Origin: Aromatoleum sp. | GTDB lineage: Bacteria; Pseudomonadota; Gammaproteobacteria; Burkholderiales; Casimicrobiaceae | DNA: 16,092 nt | Direction of reading: 5' to 3' | Assembly (NCBI GenBank): GCA_010365205.1 | Contig: JAAFGU010000021.1 | Location: forward strand, 1-16,092 | In this document: positions 6,242 through 14,681 of the stretch, in pieces | How the letters are laid out: every line of letters begins with the position of its first letter | Position numbering within the stretch: the first letter of the stretch is position 1 | Position numbers and translations under genes: made by a program | The notes under the pieces: generated by a model | The model's input: only the letters and a program-made list of their open reading frames with translations | Told to the model about the DNA's origin: nothing | Database searches by the model: none

Positions 6242-6877
6242 CTAGCCCTGGTCCGCCGCGAGCAGCGCCGTGACGTCGGCGACAGTCAGACGCGGTTCAT
6301 CGTCGCGCCGGGGCCGGTTCCGCCGCTGCTGTGGCGTCAGAATCGACAGCCGCAGTCCCGTTCGGGGTGTGGCGATGAAAAGTTCGGCGCCGCGGCCGCC
6401 CGACTCCGCATCTTCGCGCGGCGGCACGGCGGTGTAGAACACGCCCGCACCCGCCAGCATCATTTCGACGGCCTTCGGGTCGTCGGCGACGAGTTCGACG
6501 CGCGCGTCGCTATGCACGGTCGCCCATCCCGCGGCGACCCCACCGACCAGCAGGGGCTCCCACGCCGACAGCCGCTTCATCCAGGCCAGCGTCTCGGCTC
6601 GCTGAGCGCGCAGGCCGGCGACGTGCGCCTCGCCGCCGAACAGCGCGTGATGGGCCACCAGCGCGGCTTCGATCTCGTCGTTGGAGGGGAGTGCGGTCGT
6701 TTCCGGGAGCATCAGCTGGCGCGCCGCCTTGCGTTTGGCGAGCGCCCAGTCGGCGAGACCGTGCTCGGCGATCAGCCGCGCGGCCGTTTGCGCGATGCGC
6801 GCGCGGTCCTGCGTGGCACGCGTATCGTCGCCGCGGAAGCGGCCGCGCTCGAGACCACCGGAGCGGTCGCGCGCCAT
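6242..6877 (-). CDS. Conserved proteobacterial protein of unknown function, coupled to mrcA
   Basis: This 211-aa protein starts at ATG 6877, sharing one base with the mrcA stop (TGATG), so it is probably translated by ribosomes leaving mrcA. Residues ~25-75 carry a conserved pattern I recognise from uncharacterised beta- and gammaproteobacterial proteins: an AARLIAEHGLADWALAKRKA helix pair, then LPSNDEIEAAL. The middle (~95-200) alternates strands and helices, and some homologues are labelled nucleotidyltransferase-like, from recall. I see no clear GS-x10-DxD catalytic motif, so enzymatic activity is doubtful. The first helices superficially resemble a TetR DNA-binding start, but the rest does not fit a TetR ligand domain. 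No signal peptide or membrane segment is seen. Coupling to a cell-wall synthase is the only functional hint. Confidence 0.75.
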   Translation of the reverse strand: MARDRSGGLERGRFRGDDTRATQDRARIAQTAARLIAEHGLADWALAKRKAARQLMLPETTALPSNDEIEAALVAHHALFGGEAHVAGLRAQRAETLAWMKRLSAWEPLLVGGVAAGWATVHSDARVELVADDPKAVEMMLAGAGVFYTAVPPREDAESGGRGAELFIATPRTGLRLSILTPQQRRNRPRRDDEPRLTVADVTALLAADQG

Positions 6878-9192
6878 CAGAACAACTGGTCGCGGATGTC
6901 CTTGCCCGGGTGCCCTTGCGGAGCGAGGCTGTCGTCGCGGCCGCGTGGAGGAAACTCCGAGTAGAAATAGTCGGTCAACGCGCTTGTGTCATCACGCAAT
7001 CCGGTGTCCGGATTGATATGCACCGTGACAATGCCGTCGGGCTGCGGCCGGTTCGCTTCCGGTGTTCCCTTCAATACTTTCTGCATGTACGCGATCCACA
7101 TCGGCAGTGCGGCGACGGCACCTGTTTCATTGGCGCCCAGCGTTCGCGGCTGGTCGAATCCTATCCACGCGACGGCGGCCAGCGCCGCGTTGTAGCCGCA
7201 AAACCAGGCGTCGACGTTTTCATTGGTCGTCCCGGTCTTGCCGGCAAGGTCGGTGCGGTTGAGCGACAACGCGCGCGTCGCGGTACCGACCCTGATCACG
7301 TCCTTCAGCAGCGTCGTCATGATGAACGCGTTGCGCGGATCGATCGCGCGTTCGGCGTCGGACCCCGCGACGGCCGGTTTCGCCTCGGACAGCACGGTGC
7401 CACGTCCGTCGACGATCTTCGCGATCAGGTACGGCGCCACGCGATAGCCTCCGTTGGCGAACACCGAATACGCGCCGACCATCTGCATCGGTGTCGCGGA
7501 CCCGGCGCCGAGTCCCATCGTAAGATAGGGCGGGTGCAGCTTGGGGTCGAAGCCGAACTTGGCAATGTAGTCCTGCGCGTACTGCGGGCCGATTGCCTGC
7601 AACACGCGGACGGTCACGAGGTTCTTGGATCGCGCGAGTCCGACGCGTACGCGCAGGGGTCCATCGAACTTGCCGTCGTAGTTCTTGGGTTCCCAGTCGG
7701 TGCCGCCGGCCTTGTCACCCGGAACGAAGAACGGCGCGTCGTTGACGACGGTCGCCGGGGTAAAGCCTTTTTCCAGCGCGGCCGAGTAGATGAACGGCTT
7801 GAAACTCGATCCCGGCTGCCGCTGGGCCTGGGTGACGTGATTGAACTTGTTTCGATCGAAATCGAAGCCGCCCACGAGCGACAGCAGCGCGCCGTCCTCC
7901 GGCCGGACCGAGACGAAACCGGCCTCCGCCTGCGGCATCTGCGCGATGCCCCAGCGTCCCTTGTCGTCGCGAGCCAGCCGGATGACCGCCCCGCTCCGAA
8001 TTCGCGTCGTCGGCGCCGCCTTGTCGCCCAGGGAACGTGCGGCAAACTTCAGGCCGTCTCCGGCAACCTGGGCCGTTTCCCCGTCGGCGAGAATGGCCTT
8101 GACCTCTGCCGTGCCGGCCTCGACCACGACCGCCGGGACGAGTCCGTCGCTATCCGAGGCGTCCTGAAACACCTTCTCGAGGGCCGCGTCCAGTTCGGCC
8201 GGGTCGTCCGGAAGGGCCACATAGGCCTCCGGTCCGCGGTAGCCATGCCGCCGGTCGTATTCGACCACCCATCGCCGGACGGCCGCATACGCAGCCTCCT
8301 GGTCGGCCTTGCGGATCGTCGTATAGACGGTCAGCCCCTTCGTGTAAGCATCCTCTCCGTAGGCGTCGAACACGACCTGGCGCGCCATCTCGGCGACGAA
8401 CTCGGCATGCGTCGGTGCGGACTCCCGCAGGCTCTGGCGGACGCCCAGTGGTGCATTTTGTGCTTGCCTGAATTGCTCGTCATTGAGATACCGGAGGTCG
8501 TGCATTCGACGCAGCACGTAGAGTTGGCGGGTCTTCGCCCGCTTTGGGTTGGTCACGGGGTTGAAGGCCGAGGGCGCCTTCGGCAACCCGGCCAGCATCG
8601 CCGCCTCGGCGATCGAGATGTCCTTCAGGGGCTTGCCGAAGTAGATCTGCGCGGCCGCCGCGAAGCCGTAGGCGCGCTGGCCGAGGAAGATCTGATTGAT
8701 GTAGAGCTGCAGGATCTCGTCCTTGCTCAGGTTGGCCTCGATTTTCCAGGCCAGCAGGACCTCGCGCAGCTTGCGGGTAAGGGTCTTCTCGCGAGTCAGG
8801 AAGAAGTTGCGGGCGACCTGCATCGTGATCGTGCCGGCGCCCTGCTGGCTGCCGCTCGCCACGTTGGTCGCGGCGGCGCGGAGCACGCTGATGTAGTCGA
8901 CGCCGCCATGGGAATAGAAACGCTCATCTTCCGCGGCCAAAATGGCCTTTTTCATGACTTCGGGGACGTCAGCGATATTAACGATCGCCCGGCGCTCCTC
9001 GCCGAACTCACCCAGCAGGTCGCCTTCGGTCGAGACGATACGAAGGGGAATCTTGGGCTGGTAGTCGGTCAGCGTTTCGAGCGACGGAAGCGTCGGATAA
9101 AGCAGTGCCAGGACGAAGGCGCCCAGCAGGCCGCCGACGACGGCCAGACCAAGGAGGACGGACCCGACGTAGAGGAGCCACCGCTTTAGCAT
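6877..9192 (-). CDS. mrcA: Penicillin-binding protein 1A, bifunctional peptidoglycan synthase
   Basis: This class A PBP polymerises lipid II into glycan and crosslinks it, anchored in the inner membrane and acting in the periplasm. It has 771 aa from ATG 9192, chosen because it opens the conserved cytoplasmic tip and transmembrane helix (about 6-32); the ribosome-binding site is poor. The GT51 domain (~55-230) has catalytic Glu88 in EDERFYSHGG, the QGAGTITMQ segment and KDEILQLYINQIFLG. A beta-rich OB-like region (~310-430) follows, as in PBP1A. The transpeptidase domain has SxxK at S462-K465, SKN at 522-524 and KTG at 652-654. It is divergent from pilM, a common arrangement in beta- and gammaproteobacteria, and overlaps the next gene by one base. 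Confidence 0.96.
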   Translation of the reverse strand: MLKRWLLYVGSVLLGLAVVGGLLGAFVLALLYPTLPSLETLTDYQPKIPLRIVSTEGDLLGEFGEERRAIVNIADVPEVMKKAILAAEDERFYSHGGVDYISVLRAAATNVASGSQQGAGTITMQVARNFFLTREKTLTRKLREVLLAWKIEANLSKDEILQLYINQIFLGQRAYGFAAAAQIYFGKPLKDISIAEAAMLAGLPKAPSAFNPVTNPKRAKTRQLYVLRRMHDLRYLNDEQFRQAQNAPLGVRQSLRESAPTHAEFVAEMARQVVFDAYGEDAYTKGLTVYTTIRKADQEAAYAAVRRWVVEYDRRHGYRGPEAYVALPDDPAELDAALEKVFQDASDSDGLVPAVVVEAGTAEVKAILADGETAQVAGDGLKFAARSLGDKAAPTTRIRSGAVIRLARDDKGRWGIAQMPQAEAGFVSVRPEDGALLSLVGGFDFDRNKFNHVTQAQRQPGSSFKPFIYSAALEKGFTPATVVNDAPFFVPGDKAGGTDWEPKNYDGKFDGPLRVRVGLARSKNLVTVRVLQAIGPQYAQDYIAKFGFDPKLHPPYLTMGLGAGSATPMQMVGAYSVFANGGYRVAPYLIAKIVDGRGTVLSEAKPAVAGSDAERAIDPRNAFIMTTLLKDVIRVGTATRALSLNRTDLAGKTGTTNENVDAWFCGYNAALAAVAWIGFDQPRTLGANETGAVAALPMWIAYMQKVLKGTPEANRPQPDGIVTVHINPDTGLRDDTSALTDYFYSEFPPRGRDDSLAPQGHPGKDIRDQLF

Positions 9193-9231
9193 GGGGGAAT
9201 AAAACTTGCCGGACCTGGGGTGGTGCAGCCA

Positions 9232-9237
9232 ATTATA
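9232..9237 (-). promoter_or_regulatory. mrcA: Candidate -10 box for mrcA
   Basis: A perfect TATAAT is read on the minus strand at 9237-9232. No good -35 lies 16-18 bp upstream (CATTCT at 17 bp). Transcription would start near 9225 and give a leader of about 33 nt. Confidence 0.5.
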
Positions 9238-9278
9238 GGCGGCCTTACAACAAAAGAATGCCCCCCCGGGTAAACAAT

Positions 9279-9312
9279 TTGACAAGATTCATACTTGCTG
9301 CCAACCTTTAAT
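9279..9312 (+). promoter_or_regulatory. Candidate promoter elements for the pilM operon
   Basis: A perfect TTGACA -35 box lies at 9279-9284. The best -10-like hexamer, TTTAAT (9307-9312), is 22 bp away, too far for a standard sigma-70 promoter; at 17 bp there is only CAACCT. The region is markedly AT-rich for this window. Another sigma factor or an activator-dependent promoter is possible; I saw no convincing -24/-12 sigma-54 site. Confidence 0.3.
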
Positions 9313-9343
9313 GTAAATTATCAGCATTGCGCTCAAGGCTGCC

Positions 9344-10435
9344 ATGGTTGCTGAAAAACTGAGTTCGGTCCTGGACTTGTTCAAGACCAAGTCTCCTTCG
9401 CTGATCGGTGTCGATATCAGCTCGACGTCGCTCAAGCTGGTCGAACTCGCCGACGCGGGGAAGGGCGTGTATCGATTGGAGAGGTACGTTATCGAGGCGC
9501 TGCCCAAGGATTGCGTCACCGATGGCAATATCGCCAATCTCGACCAGGTCACCGACGCCCTGCGGCGTGGCTGGAAGCGCTTGGGCACCCGGAACCGCAA
9601 CGTCGCCCTGGCCCTACCGGCGGCCATGGTCATTACCAAGAAGATCATCGTACCCTCCGGCCAGAAGGAGGAGGAGCTCGAGCTGACCGTCGAGGCGGAA
9701 GCAAACCAGTACATCCCGTTCGCGCTGGACGAGGTGAATCTGGATTTCCAGATCCTTGGCCCGGCGCCGAACAACCCGGACGAGGTCGAGGTGCTGATCG
9801 CCGCCTCGCGGAAGGAAAAGGTCGAGGACCGGGTGGCGATCGCCGAGTCCGCCGGCCTGAGACCGCGGGTAATGGACGTCGAGTCCTATGCGACGCAGGA
9901 GGCGTTCCGGCTGATCGCCCCGTCGCTGCCCGCCAACGGCCGTGACCAGAACATCGCGCTGGTCGAGATTGGCGCCCATGTGACCCATTTCTACGTCCTG
10001 CGCAACAATCAGTTCCTGTTTTCGCGCGACCAGGCGTTCGGCGGCAACCAGTTGACGCAGGACATCCAACGCGCGTTCAACCTTTCGCCCGACGAGGCGG
10101 AGTCGGCCAAGAAGAACCATGGGCTTCCTGAAAACTACGACGCCGACGTACTGCAGCCGTTCCTGGAGACCCTCGCGCTGGAAGTGACGCGGGCGCTGCA
10201 GTTCTTCTTCACGTCGACGTCCTATAGCCAGGTCGACCAGATCGTGCTCTCGGGTGGGTGCGCGCTGCTCCCCGGGCTCGACGAGCTTGTCGCCAAGCGG
10301 GCCGGGGTCTCGGCGGTGATCGCCAATCCGTTCGCCAGCATGACCGTTTCCGACCGAATCCGGCCTCGGCAGCTCGCGCAGGATGCGCCGATGCTGCTGG
10401 TCTCCTGCGGTCTCGCGCTGCGGAGTTTCGAATGA
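9344..10435 (+). CDS. pilM: Type IV pilus assembly protein PilM
   Basis: This cytoplasmic actin-like ATP-binding protein is part of the pilus inner-membrane alignment complex and binds the N-terminal tail of PilN. It has 363 aa, slightly longer than the usual ~354. Actin-fold motifs are visible: phosphate loop IGVDISSTSLKLVEL (21-35), second phosphate segment ALVEIGAHVTHFYVL (205-219) and adenosine loop SGGCALLPGLDELV (303-316). The SEAEAxQYIPF-like hallmark appears as EAEANQYIPFALDEV (117-131). It is the first gene of the operon, after an AT-rich promoter region shared with mrcA; AAGG lies just upstream of the start. Its stop overlaps the pilN start as ATGA, so the two are translationally coupled. 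Confidence 0.97.
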   Translation: MVAEKLSSVLDLFKTKSPSLIGVDISSTSLKLVELADAGKGVYRLERYVIEALPKDCVTDGNIANLDQVTDALRRGWKRLGTRNRNVALALPAAMVITKKIIVPSGQKEEELELTVEAEANQYIPFALDEVNLDFQILGPAPNNPDEVEVLIAASRKEKVEDRVAIAESAGLRPRVMDVESYATQEAFRLIAPSLPANGRDQNIALVEIGAHVTHFYVLRNNQFLFSRDQAFGGNQLTQDIQRAFNLSPDEAESAKKNHGLPENYDADVLQPFLETLALEVTRALQFFFTSTSYSQVDQIVLSGGCALLPGLDELVAKRAGVSAVIANPFASMTVSDRIRPRQLAQDAPMLLVSCGLALRSFE

Positions 10436-11103
10436 TCCGCATCAACCTGCTACCGCACCGCGAGCAGAAGCGGCAGGCGCGGCAGCGCCAATTCGTTTCG
10501 CTCGCCATCGGGCTCGCGGTGCTCGCGCTGGCGATAGTCGGGCTGGGCCACGTGATTTTTGCAAGCCAGATCGAGAATCAGCAAAGCCGCAACAGTCTGC
10601 TGAAGACCGAGATCGCGAAGCTCGACGAACAGATCAAGGAGATCGACAAGCTGCGTGAGCAGACGCAGGCTCTGCTGGCGCGCAAGCAGGTCGTGGAAAC
10701 TTTGCAGACCAACCGGACCGAAGCCGTGCACCTGATCGACCAGATGGTCCGGCAGCTACCGGACGGCGTTTACCTGCGGTCTCTGAAGGAGATCGGCAGC
10801 AAGGTGACGATCATCGGTTACGCGCAGTCCAACGCGCGCGTCTCGACGCTGATGCGCAATATCGAGAGTTCGCCGTGGCTCGAGCGGCCGGAATTGGTCG
10901 AAATCAAATCGGTACCCGCGCCGGGCTCGAAGGACGGCGGCAAGGTGAACGAGTTCACGCTTAGCTTGCAGCTGAAGCGCGCCGAGCCGCCGCCCGACGT
11001 GAAGGGCGCACCAGGGACCAAAGCGGCGCCGGGCGCACCTGCGACCAAGGGCGCGCCGGCGGCGCCGCCTGCCAAGGCCCCCGCTTCGGGAGCGAAGGCA
11101 TGA
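10432..11103 (+). CDS. pilN: Type IV pilus assembly protein PilN
   Basis: This bitopic inner-membrane protein has a cytoplasmic tail that docks into PilM and a periplasmic domain that dimerises with PilO. It has 223 aa from ATG 10432, the start that overlaps the pilM stop by 4 nt. The conserved tail IRINLLPHRE (2-11) is followed by one membrane helix (~21-44), a coiled coil (~46-95) and a ferredoxin-like periplasmic domain (~97-185, with the RQLPDGVYLRSL hallmark). The C-terminus (186-223) is an unusual Ala-Pro-Lys-Gly-rich tail of short imperfect repeats (KGAP, KAAPGAP, KGAPAAP, KAPASG). Such a tail is probably disordered and might contact peptidoglycan or PilP. The stop overlaps the pilO start as ATGA. 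Confidence 0.96.
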   Translation: MIRINLLPHREQKRQARQRQFVSLAIGLAVLALAIVGLGHVIFASQIENQQSRNSLLKTEIAKLDEQIKEIDKLREQTQALLARKQVVETLQTNRTEAVHLIDQMVRQLPDGVYLRSLKEIGSKVTIIGYAQSNARVSTLMRNIESSPWLERPELVEIKSVPAPGSKDGGKVNEFTLSLQLKRAEPPPDVKGAPGTKAAPGAPATKGAPAAPPAKAPASGAKA

Positions 11104-11732
11104 CGCTCGACGACATCCGACGACTCAACATACGCGAGGCCGGCAACTGGCCGCTGCTGCCGCGGGTGGTCGTGCTCGGCGCGATCCTCGTCGTCCTCGT
11201 CGCCGCCGGCGCCTTCTTCGATTGGAAGGATCAGTACGACGCCCTCGACGTCGCCCGCCAGGAAGAGGCGAAGCTGCACGAGCAATACACGTCGAAGAAG
11301 GCGAAGGCGGTCAATTTCGACCTCTACGTCCAGCAGTTGAAGGAGATCGAGCTGTCGTTCGGCGCACTGCTGAAACAGCTGCCGAACAAGGCGGAGATGG
11401 ACGCCCTGCTCACCGACATCAATCAGGCGGGACTCGGGCGCGGCTTGCAGTTCGAACTGTTCAAACCGGCGGCCCAGGAACGGATGGCCGATTTCTACGC
11501 CGAGCGTCCGATCAACATCAAGATCACCGGCACCTACCACGACATGGGCGCGTTCGCGAGCGACGTCGCGCAGCTGCCGCGCATTGTCACGCTGAACGAC
11601 GTGGCGATCGCCAACGACAAGGGCAGCCTCAGTATGGACGCCCAGGCCAAGACCTTCCGCTATCTCGACGAGGAAGAGATAGCGACCCAGCGCCGCCTCG
11701 CCCAGGCGGCGAAGGACAAGGGTAAGAAATGA
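11100..11732 (+). CDS. pilO: Type IV pilus assembly protein PilO
   Basis: This inner-membrane partner of PilN forms the periplasmic PilN-PilO heterodimer that holds PilP and aligns the pilus motor with the secretin. It has 210 aa. The short cytoplasmic N-terminus (LDDIRRLNIREAGNWP, 3-18) precedes one membrane helix (~20-41), a coiled coil (~43-95) that includes LLKQLPNKAEMDALL (90-104) and a ferredoxin-like periplasmic domain (~100-190) with the typical RPINIKITGTYHDMGAF segment (136-152). The Lys-rich end (KDKGKK) is short. ATG 11100 overlaps the pilN stop and the stop overlaps the pilP start, both as ATGA. Confidence 0.96.
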   Translation: MTLDDIRRLNIREAGNWPLLPRVVVLGAILVVLVAAGAFFDWKDQYDALDVARQEEAKLHEQYTSKKAKAVNFDLYVQQLKEIELSFGALLKQLPNKAEMDALLTDINQAGLGRGLQFELFKPAAQERMADFYAERPINIKITGTYHDMGAFASDVAQLPRIVTLNDVAIANDKGSLSMDAQAKTFRYLDEEEIATQRRLAQAAKDKGKK

Positions 11733-12268
11733 AACACTGGATGCCGCCGCTGGCGGTCGCGATCGGCGTCTTGCTTGCCGGATGCGGCGGCGAGAGCCAC
11801 CAGGATCTTCGCGCGTGGATGGCCGAGCAGGGCAAGGGCGCGCGGGGCAAGCTCGAACCGTTGCCGCAGATGCGCCCGTACGAGCCGTTCGCCTACAACG
11901 CCTTCGATCTGCCCGATCCGTTCAAGCCGCGCAAGATCGAACCCACCAAGGGTGGAAGCAAACTCGCTCCGGACCTCATGCGGCGCAAGGAGCCGCTCGA
12001 GGCTTACCCGATCGAGTCGCTCAATATGGTGGGGACCCTCGCCCGGGACAAGAACGTGTACGCATTGGTACGGACGCCCGAAAAGGATCTCTATCAGGTG
12101 CGCGCCGGCAATTATCTGGGACAGAACTTCGGCGTGATAACCGGCGTGACCGACAACGAAGTCCGCGTCAAGGAACTGGTGCAGGACGGCGCGGGTGACT
12201 GGACCGAGCGGTCCAGTACGCTGCAGCTGCAGCAGGGCGACACCACGAGAGGGGAGCGGAGAAGATGA
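11729..12268 (+). CDS. pilP: Type IV pilus lipoprotein PilP
   Basis: This inner-membrane lipoprotein links the PilNO complex to the N-terminal domains of PilQ. It has 179 aa. A lipoprotein signal ends in the lipobox LLAGC, with C19 the predicted lipidated residue; the following Gly-Gly-Glu contains no Asp at +2, so it does not carry the classical inner-membrane retention signal. A flexible linker (~20-85) includes the family motif DPFKP (63-67), which inserts into the PilNO dimer. The beta-sandwich domain (~88-170) begins with the family pattern EPLEAYPIESLNMVGTL and binds PilQ. The gene is coupled on both sides by ATGA overlaps. Confidence 0.96.
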   Translation: MKHWMPPLAVAIGVLLAGCGGESHQDLRAWMAEQGKGARGKLEPLPQMRPYEPFAYNAFDLPDPFKPRKIEPTKGGSKLAPDLMRRKEPLEAYPIESLNMVGTLARDKNVYALVRTPEKDLYQVRAGNYLGQNFGVITGVTDNEVRVKELVQDGAGDWTERSSTLQLQQGDTTRGERRR

Positions 12269-14502
12269 GCGCGTTCGTCAGGCTTCACACCATCGCGATC
12301 CGGGCGCGCGTTACCCGCGACGCGTGCGCGTGGCTCCTCGCTGCGGTGGCGCTGGCCGTTTCCGGCGGGGTCGCCGCACAGGCCGCAAACAGCATCGATT
12401 CGCTGACCGTGTCGAAGGGGACCTCCGGCAACACAATCGTAAAGTTCACGCTGAAGGCGCCGCCGGCGAATCCTCCGGCGGGCTTTGCCATCGCGACACC
12501 GCCGCGCATTGCCCTCGACTTTCTCGATACCGGCAACGGCCTCGGCAGCACCCAGCGCGTAATCGACGACGCGTCGCTTCGCAGCCTCAACGTCATCCAG
12601 GCGGGCAACCGGACTCGCGTCGTCTTCAATCTCAACAGGCCCGCCACGTTCGCGACGCAGGTCGAGGGCAATTCGGTCCTGGTCACGCTGTACGACCAGA
12701 GCGAGCAATTGGACGCCAAGCAGCAGGTCGTGCAACGCTTTGCCGAGGCGCGGCCGGGCGACACCGAGCATGCGCTGCGCGATGTCGATTTCCGTCGCGG
12801 CCCCAATGGGGAAGGCCGAATCGTCGTCGAGTTGTCCGACGCCTCGACCGGTATCGACATCCGCCAGCAGGGCAAGACGCTGATCGTCGACTTCATGAAG
12901 ACGTCGCTGCCGCGCAATCTGGAGCGGCGGCTCGACGTCCAGGACTTCGGCACGCCGGTGTTGACGGTCGACACCTTCAGCCAGGGCGGCAATGCGCGCA
13001 TGGTGATCGAGCCAAAAGGCCTGTGGGAGCACTCGGCGTATCAGGCCGACAACAAATTCATCCTGGAGGTGAAGCCGATCCAGGAGGACCCGAACAAGCT
13101 GGTCCAGGGCGGGCGCCAAGGCTACAAGGGCGAGAAATTGTCGCTGAACTTCCAGAACGTCGAAGTGCGCGCCGTGTTGCAGGTCATCGCGGACTTCACC
13201 GGTCTCAATATCATCACCAGCGACAGCGTTACGGGCAATCTCACGCTGCGACTCAAGGACATTCCGTGGGATCAGGCCCTCGACATCATCATGCAGACCA
13301 AGGGTCTCGACATGCGCAAGAACGGAACCGTCGTGCTGATTGCGCCGCGCGAGGAACTGGCGCTGAAGGAGAAGCAGCAACTCGAAAGCGCGCGGCAGAT
13401 CGATGACCTCGAGCCGTTGCAGACCGAGCTCTTCCAGCTCAATTATGCCAAGGCCGCCGATATCCTGGCCGTCGTCAACGCCGGAACTGGTGGCGCCGGC
13501 GGGGCGTCTGGCGCGGGCACACAGCGATTCCTCTCCCGGCGCGGCTCGGCGTTCGTCGATCCTCGCACCAACATCCTGTTCGTGCAGGACATTCCGAGCA
13601 AGCTCGAGGAAGTGCGCAAGATCATTCGGCAGCTCGACACGACGATCCGGCAGGTGTTGATCGAGGCGCGCATCGTCATCGCCGGGGACAAGTTCAGCCG
13701 CCAGCTCGGCATTCGTTTCGGGCAGCAGACCGGTTTCACCCTCGGCCGCCGGTTCGCCGGCGGGAGCAGTGGTTCGCTCTCGACGCAGCCCGTCGTCACC
13801 TGCACCGGCACCTCGTGTACGCGGACGACCAACACACAGACGCCCTTCGAGCTGGCCTCGGGCATCGCCTCCGCCGGCTACTCCGACTCGCCGCAACTGA
13901 ACGTCAACCTCCCGGTGCCGAACGCTGCCGGCCAGCTCGCGCTGACGTTGATCAATCTCGGCAGCGGCAACCTGATCAACCTCGAGCTTTCCGCCCTCGA
14001 GGCCGAAAATCGCGGCAAGGTCGTGTCGAGCCCGCGCGTGGTCACCGCCGACAATCAGAAGGCACACATCGAGCAGGGTACCGAAATCCCGTATGTAACT
14101 CCGGGGACGGCGAACAACCCGGCCACCGTCACGTTCAAGAAGGCGGTGTTGCGGCTGGACGTCACGCCGCAGATAACGCCCGACAACCGGATCATCATGA
14201 CGGTCGAGATCCGCAAGGATTCGATCGGTCAGTTGGTTCCGACCGGCAACGGTGGTTTTGTGCCGGCGATCGATACCAAGAACGTGACGACGCAGATCGC
14301 CGTCAACAACGGGGATACGGCGGTAATCGGCGGCATCTACGAGGAAACGATTCGCAACGACGTCAACAAGGTCCCGTTCCTGGGTGATGTGCCATTCCTC
14401 GGCTATCTGTTCAAGCAGACCAGTCGCAACACCGAGAGGACCGAACTGCTGATCTTCCTCACGCCGCGGGTCATCAAGGAATCGATCAACGCCGTCAAGT
14501 GA
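12265..14502 (+). CDS. pilQ: Type IV pilus secretin PilQ
   Basis: This outer-membrane secretin forms the gated channel through which the pilus leaves the cell. It has 745 aa and starts at ATG 12265 after GGGGAGCGG. A signal peptide with a long n-region occupies ~1-41. Two AMIN domains for peptidoglycan binding lie at ~45-145 and ~170-270. The N0/STN domain (~290-345, LSLNFQNVEVRAVLQVIADF) and N1 domain (~385-460) follow. The secretin beta-barrel domain (~465-740) contains VVSSPRVVTADNQKA (586-600) and the signature VPFLGDVPFLGYLF (703-716). Between residues 495 and 545 is a Ser/Thr/Gly-rich insertion with CTGTSC (C513, C518) that could form a small disulfide loop. It is the last gene of the ATGA-linked pil run. 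Confidence 0.97.
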   Translation: MSAFVRLHTIAIRARVTRDACAWLLAAVALAVSGGVAAQAANSIDSLTVSKGTSGNTIVKFTLKAPPANPPAGFAIATPPRIALDFLDTGNGLGSTQRVIDDASLRSLNVIQAGNRTRVVFNLNRPATFATQVEGNSVLVTLYDQSEQLDAKQQVVQRFAEARPGDTEHALRDVDFRRGPNGEGRIVVELSDASTGIDIRQQGKTLIVDFMKTSLPRNLERRLDVQDFGTPVLTVDTFSQGGNARMVIEPKGLWEHSAYQADNKFILEVKPIQEDPNKLVQGGRQGYKGEKLSLNFQNVEVRAVLQVIADFTGLNIITSDSVTGNLTLRLKDIPWDQALDIIMQTKGLDMRKNGTVVLIAPREELALKEKQQLESARQIDDLEPLQTELFQLNYAKAADILAVVNAGTGGAGGASGAGTQRFLSRRGSAFVDPRTNILFVQDIPSKLEEVRKIIRQLDTTIRQVLIEARIVIAGDKFSRQLGIRFGQQTGFTLGRRFAGGSSGSLSTQPVVTCTGTSCTRTTNTQTPFELASGIASAGYSDSPQLNVNLPVPNAAGQLALTLINLGSGNLINLELSALEAENRGKVVSSPRVVTADNQKAHIEQGTEIPYVTPGTANNPATVTFKKAVLRLDVTPQITPDNRIIMTVEIRKDSIGQLVPTGNGGFVPAIDTKNVTTQIAVNNGDTAVIGGIYEETIRNDVNKVPFLGDVPFLGYLFKQTSRNTERTELLIFLTPRVIKESINAVK

Positions 14503-14646
14503 CGAGGACGGCCTTGGCGCGGCGGTCTGGTCCCGCTGCCCGGGCGCAGGCACCGACGCGGGGCAACCATTTCGTCATCCGGCGGCGACAATTGCGCGTT
14601 CACCTGCGCCGACGCGGAGCGCGCTTATCGCCCGATCGCGCGTGCC

Positions 14647-14675
14647 TCGTCCGGCTATCCTGATTCCTCTACAAT
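14647..14675 (+). promoter_or_regulatory. aroK: Candidate internal promoter for aroK, possibly giving a leaderless mRNA
   Basis: TACAAT (14670-14675) matches five of six -10 bases; a weak TCGTCC lies 17 bp upstream (14647-14652). The normal start distance places the first transcribed base at or next to the GTG start codon at 14682. The 179-bp pilQ-aroK gap otherwise shows no clear terminator. Confidence 0.35.
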
Positions 14676-14681
14676 GTTGCG

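Noticed and set aside
6691..9189. 832-codon plus-strand open frame opposite mrcA
   Set aside because: Composition is Arg/Gly/His-rich with no family similarity; it mirrors the mrcA codons.
9260..9270. Run of seven C followed by GGG upstream of pilM as a phase-variable tract
   Set aside because: It is short, lies upstream of the TTGACA box and not inside a gene or promoter spacer, and nothing else suggests slippage control.
12112..14553. 813-codon minus-strand open frame opposite pilQ
   Set aside because: It is a shadow of a real gene with no recognisable domain. pilQ on the plus strand is unambiguous.
14503..14681. Terminator between pilQ and aroK
   Set aside because: The gap has GC-rich partial repeats but no stem followed by a T-run on the plus strand.
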